Positions 41,768 to 51,928 are shown, counted from the first letter of the stretch. The stretch is 64,000 nt of DNA from Lentibacillus salicampi (GCF_004565465.1 NZ_SRHY01000012.1:1-64000), one strand, 5' to 3'. Program-made: numbers and translations. Notes: generated from the sequence alone by a model not told the origin.

Positions 41768-42055
41768 ATGGAAAACATGAAATCTACCGGAATTGTTCGG
41801 AAGGTTGATGAACTCGGCCGTGTTGTCCTTCCGATTGAATTGCGCCGTACACTCGACATCAACGAAAAAGACTCCTTGGAGATTTACACGGATGATGACA
41901 ATGTCATATTAAAAAAGCACATACCCAACAAGACATGTCAGATCACCGGGGAAACATCCGACGATAATTTCACATTAGCCAATGGTAAAATTGTGCTTAG
42001 TCCTGAAGGGGCCAGTCAGCTTATTGAAGAAATTCAGTCACAGATGGATAAATAG
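41768..42055 (+). CDS. abrB: transition-state regulator AbrB
   Basis: A 95-aa global repressor of stationary-phase genes. The N-terminal swapped-hairpin domain reads KSTGIVRKVDELGRVVLPIE; the C-terminal half is the multimerisation domain. The ATG at 41768 has AGGGGAG upstream; a second ATG at 41777 is possible. It is one of few plus-strand genes, as abrB is also opposed to its neighbours in B. subtilis. Confidence 0.96.
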   Translation: MENMKSTGIVRKVDELGRVVLPIELRRTLDINEKDSLEIYTDDDNVILKKHIPNKTCQITGETSDDNFTLANGKIVLSPEGASQLIEEIQSQMDK

Positions 42056-42137
42056 TCAACGCTTTTTATAAAGTGGAACTTCATTCAGTGGGGGTTTTAC
42101 TGCCCGTTAAGGCGGGATAAAAACTTCTGTATGTGAG

Positions 42138-42180
42138 AAAAACGGCTGACGCTTTGGTTTTTCAACGTCAGCCGTTTTTA
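42138..42180. terminator. bidirectional terminator between abrB and rsmI
   Basis: AAAACGGCTGACG / CGTCAGCCGTTTT, a 13-bp stem between two converging genes, T-tracts on both strands. Confidence 0.88.
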
Positions 42181-42205
42181 GCCGTGGGTGGTGGAGCTTG
42201 AGTAT

Positions 42206-43081
42206 TTATTGATCGATATGGTATGCCTGATAAACATCCCGCTTTGGCATATGCCGGTCTGCTGCCACACGTTTGATGGCTTCCTTACTGGAAAGCTCTG
42301 CTTCATCCATATAATGCGAGACGTGCTCAACGATTGAAAAGCTGCTCCACCAAAGCGCATTTTCTTGTGGTGATTTGTCGAATGTTCCTTCCACCACCAG
42401 ACAAAATTCGCCTTTTAATTCCGTCTTGTCAGCCCAGTCAATAAGCTCCACGACGGTTCCGCGTATATATTCCTCAAATTTTTTCGTCAATTCACGGGCA
42501 ATGACGATTTCCCGGTTGCCAAGATGCGCCTGCAGCATTTTCAGCGTATCAGTCACTCTGTAAGGTGACTCATACAGCAGCAGGGTGCCATTTAATAACT
42601 TTAACCGCTCCAATTCCGCTTCTTTGTCCTTCTTTTTCCGTGGCAGAAACCCATAGAATAAAAATTCATCCGCTGGCAGGCCTGAGCCAACCAGTGCACA
42701 TAATGCGGCGTTTGCGCCAGGTAAAACAACAACCGGATAATTTGCTTCAATTGCTGCCTGCACCAATTCGTAACCCGGATCTGATATCCCTGGCATACCC
42801 GCGTCACTGACAATGGCAATCGATTCACCGTTTTTCAGACGATGAAGCAGCTGTTCACCTTGTTTCTCCTTGTTATGTTCATGATAACTGATAAGATGGG
42901 TAGTAATATCAAAATAATTCAACAGCTTTTTCGTGTTCCGTGTATCCTCCGCAGCAATGATGGACACTTCCTTCAATGTCTTCAGTGCCCGAAACGTAAT
43001 ATCTTCCAGATTCCCGATCGGCGTCGGGACAACATAAACCGCGTTTTGTTCCTGCCCACTAAAGCTCTTTTGAATGTTCAT
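42206..43081 (-). CDS. rsmI: 16S rRNA (C1402-2'-O)-methyltransferase RsmI
   Basis: A tetrapyrrole-methylase-fold RNA methyltransferase of 291 aa. YVVPTPIGNLEDITFRAL, AEDTRNTKKLL and VSDAGMPGISDPGYEL are the family signatures. It overlaps yazA by 23 bp. The conserved pair yazA-rsmI (yabC) is as in B. subtilis. Confidence 0.95.
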   Translation of the reverse strand: MNIQKSFSGQEQNAVYVVPTPIGNLEDITFRALKTLKEVSIIAAEDTRNTKKLLNYFDITTHLISYHEHNKEKQGEQLLHRLKNGESIAIVSDAGMPGISDPGYELVQAAIEANYPVVVLPGANAALCALVGSGLPADEFLFYGFLPRKKKDKEAELERLKLLNGTLLLYESPYRVTDTLKMLQAHLGNREIVIARELTKKFEEYIRGTVVELIDWADKTELKGEFCLVVEGTFDKSPQENALWWSSFSIVEHVSHYMDEAELSSKEAIKRVAADRHMPKRDVYQAYHIDQ

Positions 43082-43352
43082 ATACCATCACTTCTTTCAG
43101 CTTATCCCGGATTAACTGGGCTTTCCCTTTCCGTTTCAGCTGTTTAATCTCATGTTCCCTCTTCATGGCTTCCTCTTTCGTCGCGAATTTCTCCACAAAA
43201 ACAACTTTAAAGGGGCCGCGGCCACGTGTATACTTGGCTCCTTTTCCTTCTTCATGCATCCTGAGGCGGTGCTCCAAATCATTAGTGTATCCGGTGTAAA
43301 GTGTGTTGTCAGCGCATTTCAGGATATAAACGATATGTTCATTGGTTTCCAT
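43059..43352 (-). CDS. yazA: GIY-YIG domain protein (UPF0213)
   Basis: A 97-aa single-domain GIY-YIG nuclease-fold protein: [21 protein letters not shown], then [13 protein letters not shown] and an invariant Glu in [19 protein letters not shown] 7 nt before the ATG at 43352 sets the start (frame opens at 43394). It overlaps yabB upstream and rsmI downstream. Substrate unknown. Confidence 0.92.
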   Translation of the reverse strand: METNEHIVYILKCADNTLYTGYTNDLEHRLRMHEEGKGAKYTRGRGPFKVVFVEKFATKEEAMKREHEIKQLKRKGKAQLIRDKLKEVMVYEHSKEL

Positions 43353-44085
43353 AAATGATCCCCTCTGCTTCCATTGTATAAGAATGATCATCATTGTAGA
43401 TGTATAAAGGCGGTAAAATCGTCAAATCAGCACGGCCATCCCGAACGCCTTCAATCAATAGCATGTTGGCATCTCGTCCCTGTTTTGGATAGACAAGTTG
43501 AAGACGCTTAGGCTCAATTTTATACTGCCGGAATAACGTCAGAATATCCACCAGCCTGCCCGGACGGTGCACCATGGCGACTTTTCCGCCAGGCCGTACA
43601 TGTAGCTTACTTGCTTTGACGACATCTTCCAGCGTGCTGTGAACCTCATGCCGGGCAACCGTCAAATGATCGTTTTGATTATGCTCTGTTTTGGCGGGTG
43701 TTGCAAAATAGGGCGGATTGCAAGTGACGACATCAAATGTGCTGTGTCCTAACACATCTTTCATTTCCTTTAAGTCGCCGTGAATCATGGTTAATCGATT
43801 CTCAAGCCCATTCAATTCCACACTTCGTCTTGCCATGTCAAAAAGCCGCTTCTGTATTTCAACACCTGTGATTGATCCATGTGTCCGGCGTGATAACAAT
43901 AATGGTATCACACCGTTCCCGGTGCATAAATCAAGAATATGGCCTTTTTTTATCGGCACATAAGCAAAATGGGCAAGCAACACCGCATCAAGGGAAAACG
44001 CAAACACGTCAGGGCTCTGAATAATGTGCATGTTGTCCTCTGCCAGCAGGTAGTCAAACCGTTCATCATCAAATAACTGTACCAT
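43339..44085 (-). CDS. yabB: tRNA1(Val) (A37-N6)-methyltransferase-like protein YabB
   Basis: A class I SAM methyltransferase of 248 aa. Motif I is [15 protein letters not shown] and the N6-adenine motif is NPPYF. Belongs to the TrmN6/YfiC family; the tRNA target is inferred. It overlaps yazA by 14 bp. Confidence 0.9.
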   Translation of the reverse strand: MVQLFDDERFDYLLAEDNMHIIQSPDVFAFSLDAVLLAHFAYVPIKKGHILDLCTGNGVIPLLLSRRTHGSITGVEIQKRLFDMARRSVELNGLENRLTMIHGDLKEMKDVLGHSTFDVVTCNPPYFATPAKTEHNQNDHLTVARHEVHSTLEDVVKASKLHVRPGGKVAMVHRPGRLVDILTLFRQYKIEPKRLQLVYPKQGRDANMLLIEGVRDGRADLTILPPLYIYNDDHSYTMEAEGIIYGNQ

Positions 44086-44112
44086 TCAACACTTCCGTTC
44101 TTTCAGCGATAT

Positions 44113-44141
44113 AAAAACTGCCTCTACAGGATAGAGACAGC
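44113..44141 (-). terminator. intrinsic terminator after yabA
   Basis: The minus strand has CTGTCTCT / AGAGGCAG followed by TTTTTAT. Confidence 0.75.
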
Positions 44142-44152
44142 TCTATAATACG

Positions 44153-44497
44153 CTATTTCGTTTTGTTAAGAAACTCGAGGCAAAATAGGCAATCTTCTTC
44201 CCGCCGTGGCGTGCCAAAATGTACATTGCAAATATGAAACCCCTCTTCATAGAGCCTTGCCAGGTTATCATAGCCTTCTCCGGGAATATTACTGGTTTCG
44301 TTCACAACTTCATTCTCCTTAAAATCATCATCTGCCTGCTCCAAACGGCTGCGCAAATGATGATTTTCCATTTCCAGACGGTGTTTTTCTTCTAACAGAT
44401 GACTTAATTTTCCTTTTAAATCACCGAGTTGTTCATATAATTCACCGATTTGTGTTTCCATATCGGATACCTGATCGAAAATTTGCCGTTTTGACAC
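44153..44497 (-). CDS. yabA: replication initiation control protein YabA
   Basis: A 114-aa negative regulator of DnaA that links it to DnaN. A leucine-rich coiled coil (about 1-60) is followed by the zinc C-terminus [19 protein letters not shown]. Gene order ricT-yabA-yabB is conserved. Confidence 0.95.
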   Translation of the reverse strand: MSKRQIFDQVSDMETQIGELYEQLGDLKGKLSHLLEEKHRLEMENHHLRSRLEQADDDFKENEVVNETSNIPGEGYDNLARLYEEGFHICNVHFGTPRREEDCLFCLEFLNKTK

Positions 44498-44511
44498 GCT
44501 TACTCACCCCA

Positions 44512-45339
44512 CTATTCTGTGGCCTGCGCTGTAATAATGCCCTCATCAATCATTTCATCTAATGTATATTCGATAACACGTTCTTTTTCGGGTATTTCAA
44601 TATGAATGACCCGTTCCAGAATATTCAAACCGGTAACTTTCCCTTCACCATATGGTGTTTTGACATGCTCGCCGATATCAGGCAATTCACGTTTTGCCGT
44701 TTCATAGTTGTCATTTTCATATTTAAGACAACACATAAGCCGGCCGCACAACCCGGAGATTTTCGCAGGATTCAGTGACAGGTTCTGATCCTTCGCCATT
44801 TTAATGGATACCGGTTCAAAATCTCCAAGAAATGTCGAGCAGCAAAGCAGTCTGCCACACGGGCCAACACCGCCTAACATCTTGGCTTCATCGCGCACGC
44901 CGATTTGTCTGAGCTCGATCCGTGTTTTGAACGTTGCAGCCAGATCTTTCACCAGGTTACGGAAATCCACCCGGCCGTCAGCCGTAAAGTAGAAGATAAT
45001 TTTGTTGCGGTCAAATGTATATTCAACATTCGCCAGATTCATATCCAGCTGATGGTCCTTAATTTTTTGCGTGCACGACTCCAGTGCTACCTCAGCAAGC
45101 TCCTGGTTTTCAACGACTGTTCGTTTATCTTGTTCATCGGCCACACGAATAACGCGCTTAAGTGGAAGCACAACATCTTCTTCATCAACCTGTCTATTCG
45201 TAATGACCACTCTTCCAAACTCGATACCGCGAACTGTTTCAACAACAACATATTGATCAATTTCCAGATCATTGTTCCCCGGATCAAAATAATATAGTTT
45301 ACCCGCCTTTTTAAAACGGACACCGATTACTTCTACCAT
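44512..45339 (-). CDS. ricT: RicT (YaaT), PSP1-domain protein of the Y-complex
   Basis: A 275-aa protein. In B. subtilis RicA, RicF and RicT form an Fe-S complex that stimulates RNase Y maturation of transcripts and Spo0A phosphorylation. The cysteine pairs GPCGRLLCCSTFLGDF and GLCGRLMCCLKYEND are intact. It directly follows holB. Confidence 0.94.
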   Translation of the reverse strand: MVEVIGVRFKKAGKLYYFDPGNNDLEIDQYVVVETVRGIEFGRVVITNRQVDEEDVVLPLKRVIRVADEQDKRTVVENQELAEVALESCTQKIKDHQLDMNLANVEYTFDRNKIIFYFTADGRVDFRNLVKDLAATFKTRIELRQIGVRDEAKMLGGVGPCGRLLCCSTFLGDFEPVSIKMAKDQNLSLNPAKISGLCGRLMCCLKYENDNYETAKRELPDIGEHVKTPYGEGKVTGLNILERVIHIEIPEKERVIEYTLDEMIDEGIITAQATE

Positions 45340-45343
45340 GTAA

Positions 45344-46333
45344 TCACCCCTGTATTTGAATGGTGAGCTGCTCCATCACAAGTGTCGGGTGGACATTTTG
45401 CTTAAGTTTCCGTTTTGCATCAAGCAATTTGTTCAATATATCCAGCAATTTTTCCTGTGAGAAGAACAGCACCAGATTTTCAATTGCCGCATCATCCTTT
45501 GCAAAAACGGTCATAGCGTCCTTTCTGCCAATATGATAATAAAGGATATCTTTAAACGCCAAAAGCAGTAAATCCAATCCCTGTTCCTGCTGCGGACGTT
45601 CTTTGAAATGCGGCAGCCACTGCTGATGGATGAACAAATAAGCATCATGTGCGTTTGTTGAAAACGTTTCTACCAATTGTATCATTAATTTTCGTGCCTG
45701 CGCAAACCACTCGTCTTCACTCCAGGAGACAGCCTCGTCCAGGTTATTGGTTAAGGTGCTAAGTAACACAGCCGACCGCCTGGATATGCCCTGATGAATT
45801 AACTGTTCTTGAAAAGCCTGCGGGTGGAGAGGTTTCAAATCAATTATCTGGCAACGTGAACGAATCGTCGGTATGATGGATGAACTGTTTTCGGTCATCA
45901 ATATAGCAGTCGTCTGTTTCGATGGCTCCTCCAAAAATTTTAAAATGCGATTGGAAGCATTTGGTGTCAGCGTGTCAGCACCTTTCACAACATAGACCTT
46001 TTGATCGGTTTCCATGCCTGAATATGTGAACTCCTTTTGAAGATGTTCAATCTGTTCTTTTTTGATGGACTGCCCGTCGGGTTCAATCCAATGCAAATCG
46101 GGGTAATTACCTGAATCGATCCGTTTACATGCATTGCATTCCTGACAGGGCTCCACACCGGACCGGTTGCTGCAAAAGAGTGTCTTTGCCAGTAATAGCG
46201 CCACCGCCTCTTTTCCTGTTCCGCGTTCACCCTGAAGCAAATAAGCATGAGAGATGCGGTCCTTTTGAATGCTGTTGGTCATGATTCTGCTTGCCAGCGG
46301 CTGGATTTCGGTTAGTTCAGACCACGTTTTCAT
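45344..46333 (-). CDS. holB: DNA polymerase III delta' subunit
   Basis: A 329-aa clamp-loader subunit. RGTGKEAVALLLAKTLFC is a modified P-loop, followed by the zinc cluster GVEPCQECNACKRI; the SRC motif is SRCQIIDL. It follows yaaR by 18 bp. Confidence 0.94.
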   Translation of the reverse strand: MKTWSELTEIQPLASRIMTNSIQKDRISHAYLLQGERGTGKEAVALLLAKTLFCSNRSGVEPCQECNACKRIDSGNYPDLHWIEPDGQSIKKEQIEHLQKEFTYSGMETDQKVYVVKGADTLTPNASNRILKFLEEPSKQTTAILMTENSSSIIPTIRSRCQIIDLKPLHPQAFQEQLIHQGISRRSAVLLSTLTNNLDEAVSWSEDEWFAQARKLMIQLVETFSTNAHDAYLFIHQQWLPHFKERPQQEQGLDLLLLAFKDILYYHIGRKDAMTVFAKDDAAIENLVLFFSQEKLLDILNKLLDAKRKLKQNVHPTLVMEQLTIQIQG

Positions 46334-46351
46334 TTCTTCCCCTCTTTTTAT

Positions 46352-46792
46352 TTACATATATAGATTGACCAATAGACCCCTAATTTCTCCGATAAGACCC
46401 AGCAAGTCCACCGTTTTTCGTTCATGATTCATGATTTCTTCGGTTAATTCAACCAGCTTTTCGTCCACTTCCTTGACAATGGCCAGTTTATGATTATGAC
46501 CATCCATACTGAAATGGTGAGACGTCTCTAATGCCAGTCCACCATTTACGGTTTCCTGTAAAAATTGTTTGACCATCCGTTTAAATTTGGCCAAATCACG
46601 AAAGGAACGAAACCGGGCAAGCTTATTCCCCTGTACCGTAATATTCTTCATCAACTGCTGAATTTCCTGCTGCTTGAGCTGATGTGTTTGGGACTGAACC
46701 ATTTCGTTAAATGACGGCCGGCCTTCTGCAGGAGAGCGCCCTGCTTTTGTGGGTGTATCCATTTTTGATTGCAGTTCCGAATTTACTTTCAT
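46352..46792 (-). CDS. yaaR: DUF327 protein YaaR
   Basis: A 146-aa helical protein, the same length as B. subtilis YaaR. AAGGGG 9 nt before the ATG at 46792 sets the start (frame opens at 46858). DUF327 covers most of it, ending LLGLIGEIRGLLVNLYM. Function unknown. Confidence 0.9.
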   Translation of the reverse strand: MKVNSELQSKMDTPTKAGRSPAEGRPSFNEMVQSQTHQLKQQEIQQLMKNITVQGNKLARFRSFRDLAKFKRMVKQFLQETVNGGLALETSHHFSMDGHNHKLAIVKEVDEKLVELTEEIMNHERKTVDLLGLIGEIRGLLVNLYM

Positions 46793-46866
46793 TAAATCAG
46801 TCCCCTTAACACACGCCTTCACTTTTCCTATCCGGCTTTGCGGAAACGCCTGCAACACCTTTGTTT

Positions 46867-47202
<336 letters not shown>

Positions 47203-47844
47203 TCAACCTCCTTTCCGTATTTTTAAATAAGAGTCGATATATTTCACTGCATCAAATTCAACTTGTGCAAATGACTGATCCGCATTAATGACCTGAATGC
47301 GGTCCGGAAACTTTGACACAAGTAATTGATACGCTTCATAAACCTGTTCATGAAACCGGATATTCTCAAGATCGAGACGGTTTCTTTCTCGATTTTTATT
47401 CGCTGCAATGCGGGCTAAACCCTTTTCCGGTTCAATATCAAAAAAAAGTGTCCGATCCGGCATCATATCCTGAATGGCAAACTGATTAACTGAAAACACT
47501 TCATCAATCCCGAGCTTTCTGGCAAACCCCTGATAGGCAAGGCTGCTGTCGACAAACCGGTCACAGAGAACGATTTTCCCTTCTTCCAGGGCAGGGAGAA
47601 TCTTTTCAGTCAAATGTTGTCTGCGTGCCGCTGCCAGCAGTAATGCCTCGGTCCGTGCATCCATTGCGGTATGTTCCGGGTCAAGAATGACGTCACGGAT
47701 TTTTTCGGCTATTTCGATGCCCCCGGGCTCCCGTGTCGCTAGGACATGATAGCCAAGATCCGCCAGTTTTTTTTCAGTTGACTTTAGAATGGATGACTTA
47801 CCGGATCCCTCGCCACCCTCAAATGTGATAAAATAACCGTTCAC
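47203..47844 (-). CDS. tmk: thymidylate kinase
   Basis: dTMP to dTDP. The P-loop is FEGGEGSGKSS (about 8-18), DR(Y/F) motif CDRFVDSSLAYQG, and a LID region with ANKNRERNRLD. Length 213 aa. First gene of tmk-darA-yaaR-holB-ricT-yabA. Confidence 0.96.
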   Translation of the reverse strand: MNGYFITFEGGEGSGKSSILKSTEKKLADLGYHVLATREPGGIEIAEKIRDVILDPEHTAMDARTEALLLAAARRQHLTEKILPALEEGKIVLCDRFVDSSLAYQGFARKLGIDEVFSVNQFAIQDMMPDRTLFFDIEPEKGLARIAANKNRERNRLDLENIRFHEQVYEAYQLLVSKFPDRIQVINADQSFAQVEFDAVKYIDSYLKIRKGG

Positions 47845-48114
47845 GTGTCGTTACTCCTTCTGCAAAAAGATTGTCTGTATCTATTATACCATGATTCAGC
47901 GGATTTTTTAATTGGACACCAATGGACCTGCCTGCTTTTTTTTAATAATTTACCCCATCATAAGGCAAAAGCCCATCAGCGAACAACACTTAATAATTGG
48001 TGGAAAGCTCCGGGTAAGCAGCACTGGTATATTGTATTCATGGATGAGCGCTATAATTTCTTTTGTTTCAAAAGTATTACCAAAATAATCCGGATAACTT
48101 AGCACCACGAGTTT
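47845..48114. other. intergenic stretch upstream of tmk, no gene seen
   Basis: About 270 bp between tmk and the gin terminator region. xpaC, yaaN and yaaO occupy this place in B. subtilis, but none is present. Open frames here are short and have no convincing ribosome-binding sites. Confidence 0.6.
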
Positions 48115-48156
48115 TAGCGTCCGGACGCCGTTGCAGTGCCACTCTTTCCGACGCTA
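48115..48156. repeat. small inverted repeat TAGCGTC / GACGCTA
   Basis: TAGCGTC (48115-48121) and GACGCTA (48150-48156) flank 28 bp; the palindrome GCGTCCGGACGC overlaps the left arm. It lies beside the T-tract of the gin terminator. Confidence 0.5.
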
Positions 48157-48159
48157 CAA

Positions 48160-48194
48160 CAAAAAAGGCCTCTGCTAAAATTCGCAGACGACCA
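48160..48194 (-). terminator. intrinsic terminator after gin
   Basis: The minus strand has GTCTGC / GCAGA within a GG...CC base, then TTTTTTG. Confidence 0.7.
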
Positions 48195-48201
48195 CCATTT
48201 A

Positions 48202-48393
48202 TTAGGAATATAAAGTTGGTTGATTCATATTTTTTAATTTTCGCAGATAGTAGCGGTACTTTTCTTCCCTTGGTTCGGTATGAATCATGTTTTTTTCACA
48301 TTCACAGCAAATAAATAGTTTGTATAAATGAATGCCCTGTTCCTTTTCTTCCTCGCAAATACCGCACCGTTCCATCATTATGTTTTGTTCCAT
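48202..48393 (-). CDS. gin: sigma-G inhibitor Gin (CsfB)
   Basis: A 63-aa zinc protein. CGICEEEKEQGIHLYKLFIC and CECEK carry the four cysteines, and the tail LKNMNQPTLYS is nearly that of B. subtilis Gin. It restrains sigma-G (and sigma-E) until the proper stage. GGAGGTGGGGAG precedes the ATG. A sigma-F promoter lies just upstream. Confidence 0.94.
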   Translation of the reverse strand: MEQNIMMERCGICEEEKEQGIHLYKLFICCECEKNMIHTEPREEKYRYYLRKLKNMNQPTLYS

Positions 48394-48412
48394 CTCCCCA
48401 CCTCCGTTAGTT

Positions 48413-48442
48413 TAGTATCTCCTAATCTAACGAATTTTATAC
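48413..48442 (-). promoter_or_regulatory. sigma-F promoter of gin
   Basis: The minus strand has GTATA (442-438), a 15-bp spacer and GGAGATACTA (422-413), a full match to GGnnAnAnTr, 20 bp before the start codon. Confidence 0.8.
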
Positions 48443-48610
48443 GAATCATTGAAACTTTTTTAGAGAAACTTGCATTTGTTCTTTCGTGAATGAGTAGTTT
48501 TCCTAAAAAAGACTATCCATGAATGATCCTTTCTGACGTTACAATTAAAGTATATGCCAGGGGGGCTTATTTCTTTACAATTTAAACGAACGATGGGCCA
48601 GAACAAATTT

Positions 48611-48877
48611 TTAAGGTATGATAAATAAATGAATGGCGGCAAGTGATGTCAGTCCAAACAAACCCAAAAAGCCTGAAATGATAACTGTAAATAGATTAAT
48701 GGGGATATGCAGACCGATTGCTCCTCCGAATACGTTAAAGAAAAATAAAAACAATATGCCAATCCCAAGTTTCACAGTGCTGTTCGCGATAAAACGCATT
48801 GGTTTAACGGGGGCACCTACGAATAATAGAATGACAATTAATACAACCATAATTGAAATAACCAGTGTCGAACTCAT
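48611..48877 (-). CDS. bofA: inhibitor of pro-sigma-K processing BofA
   Basis: An 88-aa membrane protein with hydrophobic segments at about 5-22, 35-55 and 58-86. VKLGIGILFLFFFNVFGGAI and HIPINLFTVIISGFLGLFG are the family core. With SpoIVFA it holds SpoIVFB inactive in the outer forespore membrane. Lies between yaaL and gin; the rRNA operon next to bofA in B. subtilis is absent. Confidence 0.94.
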   Translation of the reverse strand: MSSTLVISIMVVLIVILLFVGAPVKPMRFIANSTVKLGIGILFLFFFNVFGGAIGLHIPINLFTVIISGFLGLFGLTSLAAIHLFIIP

Positions 48878-48947
48878 GCCGAGTCACTCCTTTTCCTTGT
48901 CCCTTTCTACTTATATATGAAAGGACTTGGGGAAAAAGAACTGAAAT

Positions 48948-49166
48948 CTATTGATTGTACTGGATGGCACTAATTTTCCGCCGCCTTGCTTCCCTCAATA
49001 AAAATAAATACTTAGCCTTTGCGAGGTTCTGGTGGTAAAAACCAACATCGGTCGGTTCGATGCTTTTGTCCACGATAGACTGAATTTGTTTCCACTCTTG
49101 CTCAATATGAAACAATGAATCCAATAATTGTTCATCCACTTCCCGTTTTCGCTTTTTTCTCCCCAT
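48948..49166 (-). CDS. yaaL: DUF2508 protein YaaL
   Basis: A 72-aa basic helical protein, MGRKKRKREVDEQLLDSLF at its start and NLAKAKYLFLLREARRR near its end. GTG at 49175 is an alternative start; ATG at 49166 matches B. subtilis YaaL better. It follows recR by about 15 bp. Function unknown. Confidence 0.85.
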   Translation of the reverse strand: MGRKKRKREVDEQLLDSLFHIEQEWKQIQSIVDKSIEPTDVGFYHQNLAKAKYLFLLREARRRKISAIQYNQ

Positions 49167-49181
49167 CCGCTTCACCTGTCT

Positions 49182-49778
49182 TTATAGATCTCGTCTGCCT
49201 TCCAATGCTTTAGATAGCGTCACTTCATCTGCGTACTCCAGATCACCGCCAACTGGCAGCCCGTGCGCTATCCGGCTTGTTTTGATCCCCGATGGCTTCA
49301 CAAGCCGGGAAATATACATCGCTGTCGCTTCTCCTTCAATATTCGGGTTCGTAGCCAGAACCAGTTCCTCGACCTCTTCATCTTTCAGCCGGCTGATCAA
49401 ATCCGGCACATTGATATCCTCTGGGCCGATTCCGTCCATCGGCGAAATCGCGCCGTGCAACACATGATATTTTCCATTGAATTCTTTCATTTTTTCCATC
49501 GCAATCACATCTTTTGGATCCTGCACAACACAGATAATCGAGCCGTCTCTTGAGGTGTCCTGGCAGATGGCACATGGATCCTGATCAGTGATATGTCCGC
49601 ACGTTGAACAATGTGTCAGCTCCCTTTTGGCATTCACCAGTGACTTGGCGAAATCAAGGACGTCATCATCTTTCATATTTAACACAAAAAATGCCAGGCG
49701 AACTGCAGTTTTAGGCCCAATCCCCGGCAATTTTGTGAAACTGTCAATCAGTTTGGAAATCGGTTCCGGATAATACAT
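49182..49778 (-). CDS. recR: recombination mediator RecR
   Basis: Works with RecO/RecF to load RecA. An HhH motif ([15 protein letters not shown]), a zinc finger ([16 protein letters not shown]), a TOPRIM domain, and a C-terminal Walker-B-like region. CAGGAGG 7 nt before the ATG at 49778 gives 198 aa. Confidence 0.97.
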   Translation of the reverse strand: MYYPEPISKLIDSFTKLPGIGPKTAVRLAFFVLNMKDDDVLDFAKSLVNAKRELTHCSTCGHITDQDPCAICQDTSRDGSIICVVQDPKDVIAMEKMKEFNGKYHVLHGAISPMDGIGPEDINVPDLISRLKDEEVEELVLATNPNIEGEATAMYISRLVKPSGIKTSRIAHGLPVGGDLEYADEVTLSKALEGRRDL

Positions 49779-49858
49779 GAGCATGCCTCCTGTTAGAAAA
49801 ACCGGGCATTTGAATCCCTGCGTTTTTCCTGTAAGGTCAACCAGCCAATTCTCGAATA

Positions 49859-50176
49859 TTAGAACATTCCGCCAGGCAAATTCATTCCTTGTGTGAATTG
49901 ACCCATTGTATCGTTTGTTTTGTCGTCAATCTGTTTGATAACATCATTTGTCGCAGCAAGGATAAGATCCTGCAGCATGTCAATATCATCCGGGTCAACA
50001 ACTTCTTCTGAGATCTGCACATCGGTGATCTCTTTCTTGCCATTGGCGACGACAGTCACCATACCGCCACCGGTTGATGCCTCAAATGTCATTTCATGCA
50101 GTTCTTCCTGGGCTTTCATCATCTTTTTCTGCATCTTCTGCATCTGCTTCATCATATTGTTCATATTGCCTTTCAT
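49859..50176 (-). CDS. ebfC: nucleoid-associated protein, YbaB/EbfC family
   Basis: A 105-aa dimeric DNA-binding protein. A Met/Gln/Lys-rich N-terminal helix precedes the [20 protein letters not shown] core. Located between dnaX and recR in most bacteria (yaaK in B. subtilis). AGGAGG precedes the ATG. Confidence 0.95.
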   Translation of the reverse strand: MKGNMNNMMKQMQKMQKKMMKAQEELHEMTFEASTGGGMVTVVANGKKEITDVQISEEVVDPDDIDMLQDLILAATNDVIKQIDDKTNDTMGQFTQGMNLPGGMF

Positions 50177-50200
50177 AAAAAACGCCTCCTAAAAAATTAT

Positions 50201-51895
50201 CTATTGTTCATGGATTTCCAGCAGCTCATCCCCTACCAGTTTTCTAGCCTCTTCCACCAGGGAATCCTCCTGCTGATCTTCTTGTCTACTCGCTGATTGT
50301 TCCTGCCTGCTTAAATATTCATTGCGCAGTTCTTGCCAATTATTCACTGGAATTGGGATAATCGTCCACTTTTTGCCAGTCACACTTGTCAGCACCGATT
50401 CGACGGTATCCTGGTTATCCAAAAACAGCGCGCAATGAATTTCATATTTAAATTGAACGATTAATGTATCACGTGATGCGGCTGCAGGCTTGCTGTCCTG
50501 TATTGTAGCATGTGCAGGGGCGCTTGTCGATTTCAGCTGACTTAAAAATGAGGCCCATTGGGACTGGACTTCATTAAGGATTGGCTTTTCCGCTGTATCC
50601 AGAACACTGCGGATTTTTTCATATGGAATGTTGTAACTGTTTTTGGATGTTCTTGGCTTTTGCCGTCTTGGTTCCGGCCCCGGCGCCTGCTGTTTAACAG
50701 GTGCAGGTGATTCCTTCAATGCTGTTAATTCCTTTTCCAGTTGTTCCAGTCTGCCCGTGAGTCTCGTAACAGCTTCGGGGTCTACCGCATTTTGTCTCTC
50801 CTCTGTCTGTGCGTTTTGATTGGTTATCGTAAGAATAGCAATTTCAATGAATACTTTCGGGCTGGTTGACCATTTGATCTCCTGCTGACACTGATTAAGC
50901 TGAGTAATCGCGTCCTGAATCCAGTTTTCTGAAACATCTCCAGCAAGCTGCTTAAATGGTTCGTCCACCATCGCCCGCTCCAGGATATCCTCAAGTGTTG
51001 GGGCGCTTTTGTACAATAATAAATCCCGCAGAAAATAAATCAGATCATACACAAAACGTGCCGGATCTTTTCCGTTCTGAATCAACTCGTCAAGCAATGT
51101 TAAAGCTTTCTGCACATCCTGATGATGCATGGCCTTGACAATGTCCGTCAAAATTCCCTGTGCCACACCGCCTGTAACGGCAAGGACGTCTTCCACTTCA
51201 ACCCGTTCATCGCTGTACGATATCGCCTGATCAAGAATACTGAGTGCATCCCGCATACCACCCTCTGCAGCGAGTGCAATCGTTTCAAGTGCTTCATCAG
51301 ACACAGCGATTTGTTCCGCTTCAATAACTGTCCGCATCCGTTCAACAATTGATTTATTTGAAATCGGTTTGAAATCAAAACGCTGGCATCTTGAGGCAAC
51401 TGTCAGCGGGATTTTGTGAGGTTCGGTCGTCGCCAAAATAAAGACAACATGCTTCGGAGGCTCTTCCAATGTTTTTAGAAGTGCATTGAATGCACTTGTT
51501 GAAATCATGTGCACCTCATCAATAATGTACACTTTATAGGGAACCGAGCTTGCAGCATATTTAACCTTATCACGTATTTCTCGAACGTCCTCAACACTTG
51601 TATTCGATGCCGCGTCCATTTCGATTATATCGTTAATCGAACCTTCCTGAATACCACGGCAGGCTGCACATTCATTACATGGTTCTTTGACAGGGGCATG
51701 TTCACAATTAATCGTCTTCGCAAAAATTTTCGCAGCACTTGTTTTCCCCGTCCCCCGCGGTCCGGAAAAAATATAAGCATGTGAAAATTTCTCCTGAACA
51801 ATCGCATTTTGCAGTGTTTTCGTAATGTGGGTCTGTCCAACAACATCCTGGAAGGTTCCTGGCCGCCATACGCGGTATAGTGCCTGATAGCTCAT
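50201..51895 (-). CDS. dnaX: DNA polymerase III gamma/tau subunit
   Basis: Clamp-loader ATPase of 564 aa, close to the B. subtilis length (563). Walker A GPRGTGKTSAAKIFAKTI (about 45-62), zinc site CEHAPVKEPCNECAACRGI, Walker B VYIIDEVHM and SRC motif ASRCQRFDFKPI. The tau C-terminus is a Q/P/S-rich linker and a variable domain. I see no programmed frameshift signal. Confidence 0.97.
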   Translation of the reverse strand: MSYQALYRVWRPGTFQDVVGQTHITKTLQNAIVQEKFSHAYIFSGPRGTGKTSAAKIFAKTINCEHAPVKEPCNECAACRGIQEGSINDIIEMDAASNTSVEDVREIRDKVKYAASSVPYKVYIIDEVHMISTSAFNALLKTLEEPPKHVVFILATTEPHKIPLTVASRCQRFDFKPISNKSIVERMRTVIEAEQIAVSDEALETIALAAEGGMRDALSILDQAISYSDERVEVEDVLAVTGGVAQGILTDIVKAMHHQDVQKALTLLDELIQNGKDPARFVYDLIYFLRDLLLYKSAPTLEDILERAMVDEPFKQLAGDVSENWIQDAITQLNQCQQEIKWSTSPKVFIEIAILTITNQNAQTEERQNAVDPEAVTRLTGRLEQLEKELTALKESPAPVKQQAPGPEPRRQKPRTSKNSYNIPYEKIRSVLDTAEKPILNEVQSQWASFLSQLKSTSAPAHATIQDSKPAAASRDTLIVQFKYEIHCALFLDNQDTVESVLTSVTGKKWTIIPIPVNNWQELRNEYLSRQEQSASRQEDQQEDSLVEEARKLVGDELLEIHEQ

Positions 51896-51928
51896 AATGA
51901 ATGTTTCCCCTTTATCAGTTCTATCTAA

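Noticed and set aside
50201..51895. Programmed frameshift in dnaX producing a gamma subunit
   Set aside because: No A6G-type slippery heptamer with a following hairpin was noticed; B. subtilis DnaX makes only tau.
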